Shown one piece after another: positions 47,280-59,652 of a stretch of DNA of 64,000 nucleotides. The notes beneath the pieces were generated by a model, which was given only the letters and a program-made list of their open reading frames with translations, searched no databases and was not told the DNA's origin. Position numbers and translations under genes: made by a program. The stretch lies in the NCBI RefSeq assembly GCF_014851395.1, contig NW_024040817.1, positions 18,750,519 to 18,814,518 on the forward strand, written 5' to 3'. Within the stretch, counting starts at the first letter, position 1, and the number at the start of each line of letters is the position of its first letter. The DNA is from Micropterus salmoides (taxonomy: Eukaryota; Chordata; Actinopteri; Centrarchiformes; Centrarchidae).

Positions 47280-47700
47280 TAGCTCACTACTGCAGGCGGA
47301 AAACTTATTTTGTCGACAGCCTGTTTGAAAAGCAAGTGTAATAAAAGGCTTTTCTTTTTGTGCCAGGCGGTGGCAATTTCATAGTCTTTTCAGAGTTGAA
47401 AGAGGGCGAGAGAAAGAAAAGTTTTACTAATTGACGTGGTAGCAGAAATTCAGCCACCATTGCAATCAGCCACGATGAAAAGCCTATTAAGGAACGTTTT
47501 GTGAATTACCTCTGCTCACTTCTATATGCTGTGGCTCTTTTTAGAGGAACTCATTTGTGTCTTATTTATTTTCTTTGCTGGCATGCTTTGCTGGCACTGC
47601 AGGCAATGACAAATTAAAGCTTTAGTTTCACGGCAATGACATGGAAGGTCTCAAGCTTTATTGTGGGCTTTGAAAGAATGCCAGGGAAGTCAGCTCCCGA
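47280..47700. promoter_or_regulatory. candidate conserved noncoding element
   Basis: Long complex unique tract with CAGCCACCATTGCAATCAGC, GATGAAAAGCCTATTAAGG and GGCAATGACAAATTAAAGC among others. No coding frame and no repeats. It is the longest such stretch in the desert by eye. Confidence 0.35.
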
Positions 47701-48082
47701 TAGCTCGTCCTTGATTCACTGCCTCAGTTTTGTTCCAATGCATTAAAACATCCACTGAGTTCTAACTTGAGTCAAGGTTTTCGCATGAACTCTCTCTTTA
47801 GTTAGAACAAATCTGAATGAATTACAGTCAAAAGTAAGATGATATGACTCAAGCTGTCTATCAGTGCAATTCATTTTGTTTACACTAATCGCGCCTAAAA
47901 AAAAAACTAGTAATATGTGACAATAAATTCAAGTATTTTAAGAGAAACTAGACACCGCGGTGTGAATGCTGGCTGTTGAAGGCTAATGCTAAACTGGATT
48001 GCTAAACTTCATGCAAGCTCTCATTTCAGCCTCTGTCTTAAACAAGCAGTAGATGCTCCTGTCTCTTTAAGTGAAAGAGATA

Positions 48083-48402
48083 CAGGTGGACTATAAGACT
48101 GTGAGACTGTGAGAGGGACTGTGAGACAGAGAGAGAGGTGGACTATACGACTGTGAGACTATGAGACTGACTGTGAGACAGAGACACAGGTGGACTATAA
48201 GACTGTGAGACAGACTGTGAGACAGAGAGAGAGCTGGACTATAAGACTGTGAGACTGTGAGACTGACTGTGGGACAGAGACACAGGTGGACTATAAGACT
48301 GTGAGACAGACTGTGAGACAGAGAGAGAGCTGGACTATACGACTGTGAGACTATGAGACTGACTGTGAGACAGAGACACAGGTGGACTATAAGACTGTGA
48401 GA
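48083..48402. repeat. higher-order minisatellite, 96-bp unit made of two subunits
   Basis: The word CAGGTGGACTATAAGACTGT starts at 48083, 48187, 48283 and 48379 (spacings 104, 96, 96). Each unit has two related halves of about 45 and 51 bp, one beginning GGTGGACTATAAG and the other AGCTGGACTATA or AGGTGGACTATAC. A diverged fragment of the same repeat is at 48700-48795. Confidence 0.9.
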
Positions 48403-48699
48403 AAAGAAATTTGGAAGAAATTGGGTCCTGAGAGCTAATCCTTTCTCAACCTAAGATTACCATAACCAGGCTTTTATTTTGTAATTTGTGTGTGTGTTTG
48501 TGTGTGTGTTGTTGGTGTGTTGTATGTGTGTGTAAGTGTGTGTTTTTTGTGTCTGTCAATCAAACTGACCTGATTACATCATCTGTGTGCCTACATTCTA
48601 AGGCTGCCATGGTGATGGCAAAAGTGGGTTTAGACAGCTGCTCTCATTGAGTTTTAACCTGAAGCACAGCTCTGCTTCCCCTGCTACTACCAAACAGGC

Positions 48700-48795
48700 C
48701 ATGACTGTGAGACATAGAGACAGGTGGACAATGAGACTGTAAGAGGGACTGTGACACAGAGAGACATGTGGACTGTAAGACTGAGACTGTATAGA
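48700..48795. repeat. diverged outlier of the 96-bp minisatellite
   Basis: Contains GACTGTGAGACATAGAGACA, GGTGGACAATGAGACTGTAA and ATGTGGACTGTAAGACTGAG, clearly related to the array about 300 bp to the left but separated by unique sequence and a GT-rich stretch. Confidence 0.8.
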
Positions 48796-48959
48796 CAGAT
48801 AAGAAACTCTCTCTGAGACTTTGCCTCAAACAAACCTCCTCAGAGACTAAACTATAAGTTGTATCGACGAAATGACTTGACCGGGAGCGGCAGAAGGCAT
48901 TTGTGAACAATATGATCTATTTTTTGTTTGGATAAAGTTGAAAAAAGTGACCACTTTGG

Positions 48960-49655
48960 CAATGGAGAATTTTCTGTCACTCTTGTCCTTTGGAAGGACA
49001 CAGAGACAAATCTATAACTCCGAGGGATTTAAAAAGCCCATGTGAGGAACCACAACAAAATTTATTACGTTTCTGGTGTAAAATTATGCATGAAGAGTTA
49101 AAATTGTGGTGAAGCCAGCGAGTTAAAGAGAAAAATCTAAGAAGATTTTACGAGCCTGCTACACTGTAGTGATGATGTCACCTACTCTAACTCACGCAAT
49201 ACACACCCATTATAAACTCAGAGCTCAAAAAAGCATAAAACTTCGACAGCGTCCGTGAACAAACCATAAAACATATCAAAAAGCTGAATACATCATAGAT
49301 GAACTTCTTGTGACCAATTTACAGTTTAAATCAAGTCTGTAGCTGAAAGTATGCTGAACTGGTGAGCTTTCAAAGTGGAGTAGGTATGAGGAGGATTTCG
49401 ACAGTCTCTCCATTCACTTACAATGGGAGAATTTTCCAGGAAAACCTTGAATAATTTGGAAAATATTCAAGGTATCAATGACAAAAGTAATAGCACCCTA
49501 TTCCTCATTGAGCTGGACAACTTGGAGTTTGAACGGAGTTTCTATGTCAAAAGCTGTGGGACTAGTTAGCGGACAAAAAAACATGACGGAAGAATAATAA
49601 TAAAGGTAAGCAACAACATAGGATGCGAATGCTTACGGCATTCACACCCAATAAA
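48960..49655 (+). repeat. teleost dispersed element, likely non-autonomous DNA transposon
   Basis: Includes CACTGTAGTGATGATGTCAC, TTCACTTACAATGGGAGAAT and the closing block GATGCGAATGCTTACGGCAT TCACACCCAATAA. I recognise this order from many fish genomes. No transposase frame is present and the outer ends are approximate. Confidence 0.6.
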
Positions 49656-52600
49656 GATATTCATATAGTTAAAAAAAAGAATAATTGCCGTAGTACACAG
49701 CAAGAGAAAGTAACAAAATGTTTTACACAATGGTGCTCTGTACAAGATGAAATGTGACAAGTGTGTTAGCCTCAGTTTTGCCAATTCACATGCAAATCCT
49801 GTTCAAAGAGAAGAGTAATTTTGGTAGAAGTTGTTGAAAATAAGTCTTTGGTTGCACCGTGGAGATCAGCAGTTTACTTGAAACGGTATCTTATTCCATC
49901 TGGTTCAGCCCTGTCAGGATTGACTTGATGATATATCTTCAGTTTCTACTTGTGCTGAATACTGACAAGTATTATTTAACCCCACCATTCTGTTGGAAAT
50001 ACTTCTCAGAGCTTTTATAGTGGAGTTTCTTTGAGCCTGCCTCTTTGCCTTCATCTACATTGTGAAATCCATCCACTTTAAAAAACACCTCCATACAAAT
50101 TTCCCTGCAATGAAATTGATGCCTGGCTCCCCTCAAACATTTGATCAATTACCTCTGAAAAACGGTTTGATATTCATAGGTCTTGAATACACAAAATGGC
50201 TTCTCAGTACAATGCATTTTTTGGGAGGAAACTGTATCAGCGATAATGTTTTATAAAAAAAAAATAAAAAAAATACATGAGCTCAGTCGAGGCAGGAAGC
50301 TTGGTACATTTGACAGAGAAAGCCTCAGCAGACAGACCTATCTGACAGAGGTCAGCTGATGTCGAGGTACATCAATTTTATGAACCTTCAACCCCCTTGC
50401 GAACACGCTGCCACTCATGTGTTAAATCGGTCTTGTAGACAGAAGAGAAAGCCTTTGTGCTGAAATAAATGGAGGGGAGAGAAGAGGGGTTAAGATGACT
50501 CCTTTGAGGTGCATCAACCTACATCTGCTCATCGTCTCTTTCTTTTTCTCTCACTTCTCTTAAAAAAACGGGTGTACTGTTCATGAAGGCCTTATGTCTT
50601 TAAGACAATGCAAAACAGGGAGTTTGTTGTGTTATTACACTATGTAAATTACTCTATTTATAGTTTCTTTTGTAAGACACAGTTGTCATGCCCACTGTCA
50701 CCCCCATCGCTGACTCTTAGTTGATGACTGATAAAGAAAAACATCCTTGGTATTAAACATTTAGCCATGTGACAAATAATGAGCATGTGTAAAATGTGAT
50801 TCTGCTGCTAGAAAGCTGCCGAAAGGGGAATATTTTTATTTTCTTTCCACCGGAAACGGATCGACCTGAGAGCAGGCTGTGGTGACAGATGTTCAGCTCA
50901 GCTAAGCAGGGGCTGTAATAAAACACACTTACAAAGACACACATACTGTATAGACACATATGTACACAAGTGTTTCAAAGCATGCACTTGCACACACATA
51001 TACTGTATACACAGAAGAACACAACCACATGCACACAAAAACACACACACTAAAACCTGAACAAACCCCCTAATTTACTCTTTCTCCCCATCTCACACAC
51101 ACATACACACACACACACACAGAAGAAATTACTTTGAACTTGGTGTCAGGCGGCGTGAATGCAGCTGGGAGCAACAGGGTCATGAAGCTCTTTGAGAGGT
51201 GAGATGAGGTCCAGTCTTTTTTTCTGCTGTCTGTCTCCGCTCTGATGTGCTGATGGCTGACGGGGGTCGGGGAGGTTGTGGTACACGTTAGACCGTGGGG
51301 GCCCGGCCATAAGGCTCCCTTTGTTACGGGTGGCTCTTTGCCACTGCAGAAGACTTTGATGCAGTCCACATTCACTGTCACACAGTTTCCACGGACCCCA
51401 GCTAACATCAGACAGTGGTAATTTTGGCATCGTCATGCTTCAAAATCTGAATTATTTTCACTTATTGAGGATAAAATGAGGAGAGAAAATTCTGTGGTGT
51501 TAAACATATATATTTTTTCTAACTTAGCTACATACTACATACATTATCACTGAACTCAAATTTCAGGCTAAGAATTATAACCATCCATAGTGATCTCTTG
51601 ATCAGAAATATACTTGTGCTACTTGGAGTATACTTGACACCATTTTATGTGCCTCACGTGGTGATGAGAGCATTTGCTTTTCTGGGACTTACTATAAATT
51701 AACAAAGACTTTTTAATCTAAGAATTATAATAAACAAAGACACTATCAAACTGATGACTTAATTGATTCTAACTATGAGAAGAAGTAAGGGTATTTAATT
51801 CTTGTGTTGGTTAGCTGAGTTGCAACTGCTGCCAAGATGTTTAATCATGTTAAATAAATTTCAGCAGACAAGAATGTATCTAATCTATTAATAGGCCCGA
51901 ATCATTACATTGTGATTTGCATCTGGAAAGGATCCAACTGTGGACACACTCCTGCTGAACTGAGCTGAAAGCAAAAAAGGCAAACAGCCTTCTCTCATAC
52001 AGTAATGGTACGATACTTACCAGGGGATGGAGATGCATTAAAAATGACAGACTTTTCCTAATGCCTTATCTGTTGTAAGAATAGCATTTAAAAAAAACGC
52101 ACATTGCCTCCGTTTATGTATATGCAAAACTATAAGCGTGCAAATAACTGATTTGATAGAACAATGTTGTCGAACTAAAACACAAGGCTGAAGATTAGTG
52201 GGGTAAAACAAAGGGAGCGTCAATAAAAAGCGAGCATATGTGTTCATCGGCAAGCCTCTAAACCCCCCCCCCCACACACACACACTGATTAATTGTATTC
52301 TTCATTCAGTGTGAGGCAGCCGACTGCTAATTAGCTTAGACATGGTTTTGCATATTGTATTTATTTAATTTCTTCATGGGATGCACCAAAAGAATGTGTA
52401 ATTTGGGACGAGAAAGGGGCCATTTCTTGCCATGGTTTAGACACACAAAGGGCTGGAAGTTCCGGGGGTGATTGCTGTTACTATGAGGACTCTTTCTTTC
52501 TGCGCCAAATGTAAAACAAAAGCTAACAACATCCCTCTGGTGTTTCGCTCTTGATTCTTGGCATACAGACAATACTGTAAATCTAATGAACAGATTATGC

Positions 52601-54212
52601 TTGTAGTTCTCCTCTCATTGTTTTCAAGATTCATTTCAACAGTGCCTGAGTTTTATAAGGTTCATCCCAATAATATTTTAGAGAAAAGATATTGCAAGAC
52701 TCTTTGGAAGTGCATGAATTCAGAACAGCAGTAGGTATGGCATCAGAAGATGGAACATTTTCTTGTGGGTATGGAAAATTGCTCCTTAAAAGTTGTCTAT
52801 GTGGCTGAACTTGACAGTTTTGCAGAATCAAGAGAGGACACTTTCAAGTGATTAGGCATCCAGCTGAGTTTGGGTGAAAACCCATTCCATATATATCGAG
52901 TCTTATAGTGGAGATAAACTCTATGCTGCTCCTTTTTCTGCGAGATTGACGACTTCAGACATCAAATTCCTGTTCAGGCTGTACTTTGCATCTCTCTGTG
53001 TTCATGTATGTCGGTGTGTATTTCTTTGTCTGCCATATTACACACTGTGTGCAAGCATGTTTGTGTGCATTGTATACTTATAGATGTTTGTTGACGTCTA
53101 AATGTACATATATGTATCATATGAGGGAATAGACTTGTTTTTGTGGAACATCTAATCAGGAGCCATTTTTCCGGCCATGCTCACATCCTGCTGCAAGCAA
53201 GCAACAGATGGCTGGACTGGGCGCTGTGGCTGATTTAGTCCAGTCGTGTTTGCTAGGAAGTAATTGTGTTTTAACCTGGAGAGAAACTAAATATTACAGC
53301 CATGCAGGCAAACAAATTATAGTCACCTCGCTTGCCGGCAGATGACTCTATTTGTCGCATGTCCAGATGGAGTTCGAAGAAAAGAAATTAGCCCATGATG
53401 CTGCATGGGCTGGATGCACTTGTGTGTAGAGTTTGTGTGTGTGCATCTGACTGTTTGCTTGCCTGTATGTTTGTCTGTCTGCCTACCTGTCTGTCTACTT
53501 GTTTATCTCCTCAACAGCTGCCTGTCTGCTTCCTCATATATCAGATTTTGATTTTGTACTGTGGCAGATGTTTCACTGCTGCAGGTCTTTATCTCAGAAA
53601 AAAAAATGTTCAAGTGGATTAGAGAGTCCGTACATTCACCTTAGCATTGTGCCACAGAATGTCTTTTGATGCCAAACACTGCCCTGGGGGACATAAGTAT
53701 TTACTAAAGATTGGTATGGTTTCTTTATAAGCATTCAGGCGTTCAAGCGTTAGCATGAACATAAACAAAAGATCTGCCATGCTGATCTCTACCTAAATTA
53801 AGTCACTTTTTCTATTTCACGTCTCCCTGATTTTCAACACCCACTGTTTATATAAAACATTCTTGAATGAAGTGTTCATTCACTGTCAATTCCTGCGCCA
53901 TGTGCCAACTGTGTGCATCAGAAAATCCCCTGCAATCTTTGTTTTGGCTAGTGTGAGGCAGCAAGTGATTACCCAGAGTGCTTTCGGAAGTTAATGTTCA
54001 TGGTCTGCACAGCGGGATTCTAGGAGTGATGACAGAGGAAGTGCCTCAGGGCGAGCGTCTCTTCACTGCCATCTCACTTTCACTGTTTCTGACAACGCGT
54101 TTACCCCAACAGATGGCTCCAATGCTCACACAGAGACACTGTGAGACTATGAAGAACTGCGTGGGCTGACACAACACAAAGATGTGCAGAGAATCCAAAA
54201 CCAACAAGTGTG
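49656..54212. other. intergenic, no gene seen
   Basis: Unique AT-rich DNA with a few short CA and C runs (C11 at 52263-52273, CA at 51100-51121) and an imperfect TCTG-type stretch at 53450-53515. A minus-strand frame at 51146-51436 has a thrombospondin-1-like half motif, discussed under findings. Nothing else stands out. Confidence 0.45.
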
Positions 54213-54980
54213 AATTAAAGGTCCCATATTATGTTCATTTTCAGGTTCATCCTTATATTTTTAGTGTCATCTAGAACATGTTTACATGCTTTAATGTTAA
54301 AAAAACTGTTCATTCCCTCAGCACCTCTTTTGACCCTCTGTCTGAACTCTTTTATCTCCTGTCTCTTTAAGCCCCACCCTCCTTAAAAGCCCACTTTCTT
54401 CTAATTGGCCAACTTCCCGGAAGCCTCCCAAGGAGCAAGAACTTACTGGCACAGCTGAATCGAAGTGTGAAGATAAGTCTGGCTATGCGAGACTAGGCAG
54501 TAACCAATGCTTGTGACCCTGATCACCTCATTCTCTTGCCAATATGCTCGATGGCTGTGATAGCTACAATAAATAGAATTTCTGAATTATGAATTCAATA
54601 ACCACAAATGGGACAAGAATTAGGTTGGAAAAATGATATGTTTCTGATGGCTAGGTCACACTAATTACACCTCAAATACAGAATTCACTGATTTTGGTAA
54701 AACTAGATCAAATTTTATGGATAAAATATTTTCCTCTGATGTCTTCTGGCTGCTCTGCCTCAGCTTTCGGTGATTTATCAAGTTTGCTGATGGATAGATG
54801 GCTGTACTTATTGTTAACGGTTGCTTTAGCCTCTAACTTCTGCTAACTGTAGCTGCTGCTAGCTAGTTAGCTCAGTTAGCCATGCAGCTAGTCATTGTAT
54901 TAGCTGACTCTGCCTGGACTGGAAGCTTGGTGCTCCAGGGGTTTACACCTCTAGTACATGAGCTGTTTAAATTGCCATGC
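54213..54980 (+). repeat. composite teleost dispersed repeat
   Basis: TTAAAGGTCCCATATTATGT, TCATTTTCAGGTTCATCCTT, CTCCTGTCTCTTTAAGCCCC and, further on, GCTCAGTTAGCCATGCAGCT and GACTGGAAGCTTGGTGCTCC are in the order of a common fish repeat. There is no coding frame. Confidence 0.65.
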
Positions 54981-55139
54981 TTACTTTAAAGTTATCAGAA
55001 TTACAAAATTTTAAAAAAGTAAAAAATCTACATAATAGGAAGTTCTAGAAATTGACTCGAGGGTTTATATTCATTGGTGCCCTAACGTGCACTATAGCCG
55101 CAAGTGTGGGGTGAAAGTGTGTATTAGATTATAAGGTAA

Positions 55140-55749
55140 AGGAAGAATGTATTTACTTTATGTAGGGAATATGACTTGACGACCTTGGTCCCAAACTTAA
55201 GCTCATTCTGTCAAGTAATGCCTAAAGTGTTATCTTTGCATATCAAAGAAGGAGACTTCAGCTTTGCCTTCAGGCCGCTGAAATGACACACCGCATGACG
55301 TCAGAATATGACTTACTGAGTAGTTCTGCAGGGATGGAATAACCATACTGCACCCAGGATACCCCAAAACACCAACTGCTCATCACCAACTGCTCACAAT
55401 TTCAAGTCAAATATGAGTCTGAAGGTATAATGCTTTAAACCCCTAATATTTGAACATTTCTGATTTGGTGACTCTTGGTGGTACCATCACAAACAAAAGT
55501 ATGATTGATAGCAATGCACTTCCTTCTAGTATCTTCCTTCTAAACCACTCAGAAAGTGGTGTCCCCGAAGGAGCTTAGTTTTTACATGCGTCCCCAAAGT
55601 ACGCTTAAGCAAGCACAAGTGTGTGTCTTGAGTGGGTGAATGACCACAATGGAGTGTGAGGTGAATGTCACACCCATCAAAGTGCACAGGTAATGATGCA
55701 CTGTAGCTGGCATCGCTACAAGGTTATAACCTGGATGTTCACTTACCTG

Positions 55750-55790
<41 letters not shown>

Positions 55791-58639
55791 CCCTCGGGCT
55801 GCCTTTCACACTAACCTTTCACAGGGCCCAGTGGAGCATGCTGGTGTGACTCTACTCTCAGGCTCTACTGATGGAGGAAACTGCTGCAGAGAGTTAGTGG
55901 GTGGTGGTGTGAAAGGTTAGGGGTTGCATATTGGCAAGATAATAATTGCCCATTGGCATTTGTGTTTAGTTAGACATACTTTTATTTAGGAGTTTGATTC
56001 CAGCCTGCTTATTTTCTGTATTGAGAACAATTTAAAATTGAAAGTTCATCAAACCCTTCTCTGAGTTTAAATGCCTTTACTGTAAATAAAAATACAATAC
56101 TGTACAAACTTATGTATTCAGCACATATGAATTTCAGTAATGTAAGTAATAAAAATATACAGCTTTTACATTTTGTTTATAGATATTTTTTAATTACACA
56201 AGGCTGCGAAAAATGTATAAGTAATTATTTCTCATATTTTCTGCTGTTGTGATCATGGTTATACATTGAGTTAGACATAACAAGCTCTGTTTTCTTAAGA
56301 TTGTGAGAAGAGATTCAGACATTACATTAACAGAACGTAATTATGCCGTGATCTGTTTTGACCAGGCTATGAAACACACACACACTATTTTCTCATGATC
56401 ATAAAATAATGAATAGTAATCTCAAGATAACAAGCTTGGTCTGTTGGGATTACAAAATATTTATCTTGTCATCACGAGGAAATACTCTTCATGTCCAAAG
56501 TTCCTATCCAGATATATATCTTGGATTGATAATCACTTACAGATTTCAGTTGTATGTTTATAAGCATGTCAAGTGCACGCATGTGCAATTGCCCATCTTT
56601 TATGACTTCACTTCACTGAAAACTGTCCTCGCACAGAAGATATCAGAAGATATCAGGGTCACAGAAAAAATAATAATCTTATGTTTTTGCCAAAGCACAC
56701 TAATGAAAGAAAAAAAGAGAAAGGAGCACCACGTATCACACAGCGAGTGGACATTCACAGTGAATGCTTTGGGTTCAGCTGACTATAATTATTCTCCCAT
56801 GCCCTCTCACTGTGCATTGCTATCACAGAAGGGTCAGTGGCAGCTGTAATTATTATACCTCAGCCCTTTATTCTCAGTACCATTTTAGATCATTATTGTT
56901 ACTTTCTGTGGAGCAATTGTTCCCATCGCCATGGTTATCTACACAGCAGGGTCACATTACATTACGTATTACGTTGTTGCATGTGAGTAGTGACACATAA
57001 AAAACAAAGAGTTTATGACTGTTGGGACAGATAATATTATATAAAATTATATATACAGTATACAGCATGTTCAAGATTATACATATTATAGAAATATATG
57101 TATTTCAGTATACTACCAGTACTTAAACACAAGGTTTTCTTATGCTGTGGTCAAATTCATGTTGTATTAGCCTCATCATTCCTACTTCTAGCATGACTAA
57201 ATGAGCCTCCATATTGGTATAACTGGGCTAAAAACATTTCCCATTAAGGTAAACAAGATTGTATTTTCTTCTATCTCCCACATGACTCTGCCCCTAACCA
57301 AATTAAGACACTCATTTACATAAGCGAGATGGATGAGATAGGAGGAAAATACTTTGCTCTTTGGAAAATAAGTGCACTGTTAGACGAAGTGGGAATCTCA
57401 GATGAGATGTCGCAGCCTATTAGAATGGCCATGCTTCATCATTTTTTCACACAACGTTTTGCCATAATAACTTTTAAATGTTCTCAGCTTTTGATAAAAA
57501 GCTCTGACTGATAAAAAGGCAGGGTGTGATTGTAAAATGCAAGTTAGGAGAGTGCATTTTGTTTCATAATGGATTGTTCGTGAACAAACCAGAGCAGCTT
57601 GCAACACTTTCACTGCAAAATTACATTTCCCATGTATTTCAATATTGTAGTAATTACATATGTATGAATAATGCATTTTGCAAATTTTTCTCTTACCTTA
57701 ATTTAGATTCACAAATGGAGTTCCAAAACACCCACAATACCAAATACCATAAAGTATTTTACAACAATATTGGACAACATTGATGCTGTTTATTGCCTTA
57801 CCATAAGCACGGTAGAAACAAATTATGTGTGGCATAACTTAAATTAAACCCTAATATTCCCCAAGAGACTTTTCTGTCTCTCCTCTGTCCTCAACAAACT
57901 TGCGCACTGAAGAGAGCAGAGCAGGCAGACACACAGTAAGGTTTGTTTGTGTACGAAAAACAGCACCACAATTTACTGCAATCAGACACTGTGTATGGGC
58001 CGGGGCACCTGGGGCGCTCTGTGTGTGCTCCTACCCTGTGGTGAAATTGCTGTCAACATTTTCCCCCTCCTTTCAGCTTTGGTAGGCTCTGGTAAGCAGC
58101 CTTGCTCTGTCCACTTTCCACCCCTCCCCCACTGAAAGGAACACCATGGTACATTCACAACTCCACATTTACTACCTTCGGCTCCCCAACACACATGGAG
58201 AAAATGGTTGTTGTTTTCTGTATATTGTGGGCTTTTTTCTATACCTTGCGGTCTTTCATTTCTGTCTGTATCACTCACACTTGGTTGGACTTGGCTGCGC
58301 AAAACAAGGAGTCTGGGAGCAAATTGGTTTTACAGCTTGCTTTAGTTTGCAGGCGAATTAGACAGAAGTGTCTTGTGAATATGAAATATGATTTCTTTGT
58401 TACTGTCTGTACTGCTGCTGAATGAAAAGTTCTACTTTACTGCAGGCAGCTGTAACCCACATTAATATAATGAAGGAAAACAAATGTTGAAAGATAACTA
58501 GAATTTAAATCAAAACAAACATTTGATATTTTAGTAATTGTTTTGTTTTTACATTTGATACTGATTTTTTTCTTTTTTTTCTTATTATTTTTAATCAATT
58601 AATTCTTTAAAAATATTTTTTTTGTCTATTAATATATAC
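55140..58639. other. intergenic, no gene seen
   Basis: Has a CA array at 55750-55788. 56330-56500 recalls a fish palindromic MITE (TAATCTCAAGATAACAAGC and ATCTTGTCATCACGAGGAAA). A 146-codon frame at 56409-56849 shows no domain. The rest is AT-rich unique sequence. Confidence 0.45.
55750..55788. repeat. (AC)n microsatellite
   Basis: About 19 AC units. Confidence 0.95.
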
Positions 58640-58835
58640 ACACACACGTTACTGTTCATTTATTTATTTTATTTTATTTTTTATATATATTTTTTATTTT
58701 TTAACACACACACACTTACCGTTTTATTATTTATATTTAATTTTTAATATATATATATTTTAAAACACACACACACACACGCTTACTGTTTTATTTATTT
58801 ATTTTATTTTTAATATATTTTATTTTTTAACAGAC

Positions 58836-58867
<32 letters not shown>

Positions 58868-59035
58868 GCTTACTGTTTTATTATTTTATTTTTAATATAT
58901 TTTTATTTTTTAACACACGCTTACTGTTTTGTTTATTTATTTTATTTTTAATATATATATTTTTAAAACACACACACGCTTACTGTTTTGTTTATTTATT
59001 TATTTTATTTTTAATATATATATATATTTAAACAC
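58640..59035 (+). repeat. AT/CA tandem array, about six units of 51-87 bp
   Basis: Each unit has CA dinucleotides, then (GC)TTACTGTTTTATTTATTT, then a TTTTTAATATATAT run. Unit starts are near 58648, 58715, 58781, 58868, 58919 and 58978. Unit length varies mainly with the CA and AT runs. The last unit abuts a LINE-like tail. Confidence 0.85.
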
Positions 59036-59161
59036 AAACATATGCTTTGATTACTTGTTTAATGAAATGTATGGGGCTGATTGTTCTTATGTTGTATATA
59101 TGATGCTTTAGCAATGTTGTTATTACATTCATGCCAATAAAGCTAATTTGAATTGAATTGA
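59036..59161 (+). repeat. LINE 3' end with TTGAA-type tail
   Basis: ATGCCAATAAAGCTAATTTG followed by AATTGAATTGAAT is the 3' tail of a fish LINE (Rex/L2-type). The upstream ACTTGTTTAATGAAATGTAT stretch may be the rest of its UTR. Confidence 0.6.

Positions 59162-59204
<43 letters not shown>
59162..59204. repeat. (GATA)n microsatellite
   Basis: About ten GATA units directly attached to the LINE tail, as is usual for retroposon-seeded microsatellites. Confidence 0.95.
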
Positions 59205-59481
59205 CCTACAGAAAGAGAGAGAGATCCCTACTTTGCATAAAGCCCCGGGGAGAGTGTAGAAGTGGCGTCATGAATAATGCATTACTGCTTAATTTATGGC
59301 CAAACTTTAAATAGCACTGAAACACAGGAGACACCACCATATGAAAATCCATCTTGTTACATTATTTGCTGAGCGAGTATGCTTTGAAAACTACAATCTA
59401 AGGCAATGTAATTAAACAATATCCTGACAATGATAAATAGAATGTGTGTCTTATTTAGACAAATCATAATTGAGATACGTT

Positions 59482-59652
59482 TGTCTTTTTGATTCCTGCA
59501 TTTCATTTGGTTCTTATGCCTGCCCTGCGATGGATTGGCGACCTGTCCAGGGTGTACCCCGCCTTGCGCCCGATGTCAGCTGGGATTGGCTCCAGCCCCC
59601 CGCAACCCTGTACGCAGGATAAGCGGTTGACGATGGATGGATGGATGGATGG
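59482..59652 (+). repeat. retroposon 3' end with (GGAT)n tail
   Basis: CTGCGATGGATTGGCGACCT, GTCCAGGGTGTACCCCGCCT, GTCAGCTGGGATTGGCTCCA and AGGATAAGCGGTTGACGATG end in ATGGATGGATGG. This tail is one of the commonest retroposon ends in teleost genomes. The element is 5' truncated. Confidence 0.8.

Larger units (their letters stand above)
44073..48076. other. intergenic, no gene seen
   Basis: Has two GT arrays (45140-45234), a G12 run at 45318-45329, and a GC-richer stretch at 46400-46600. 47280-47700 is a candidate conserved stretch. A 130-codon plus-strand frame at 44549-44941 has no homologue I recognise. Confidence 0.45.

Noticed and set aside
56409..56849. 146-codon plus-strand frame
   Set aside because: Overlaps a palindromic MITE-like remnant and has no domain; composition is that of random AT-rich DNA.
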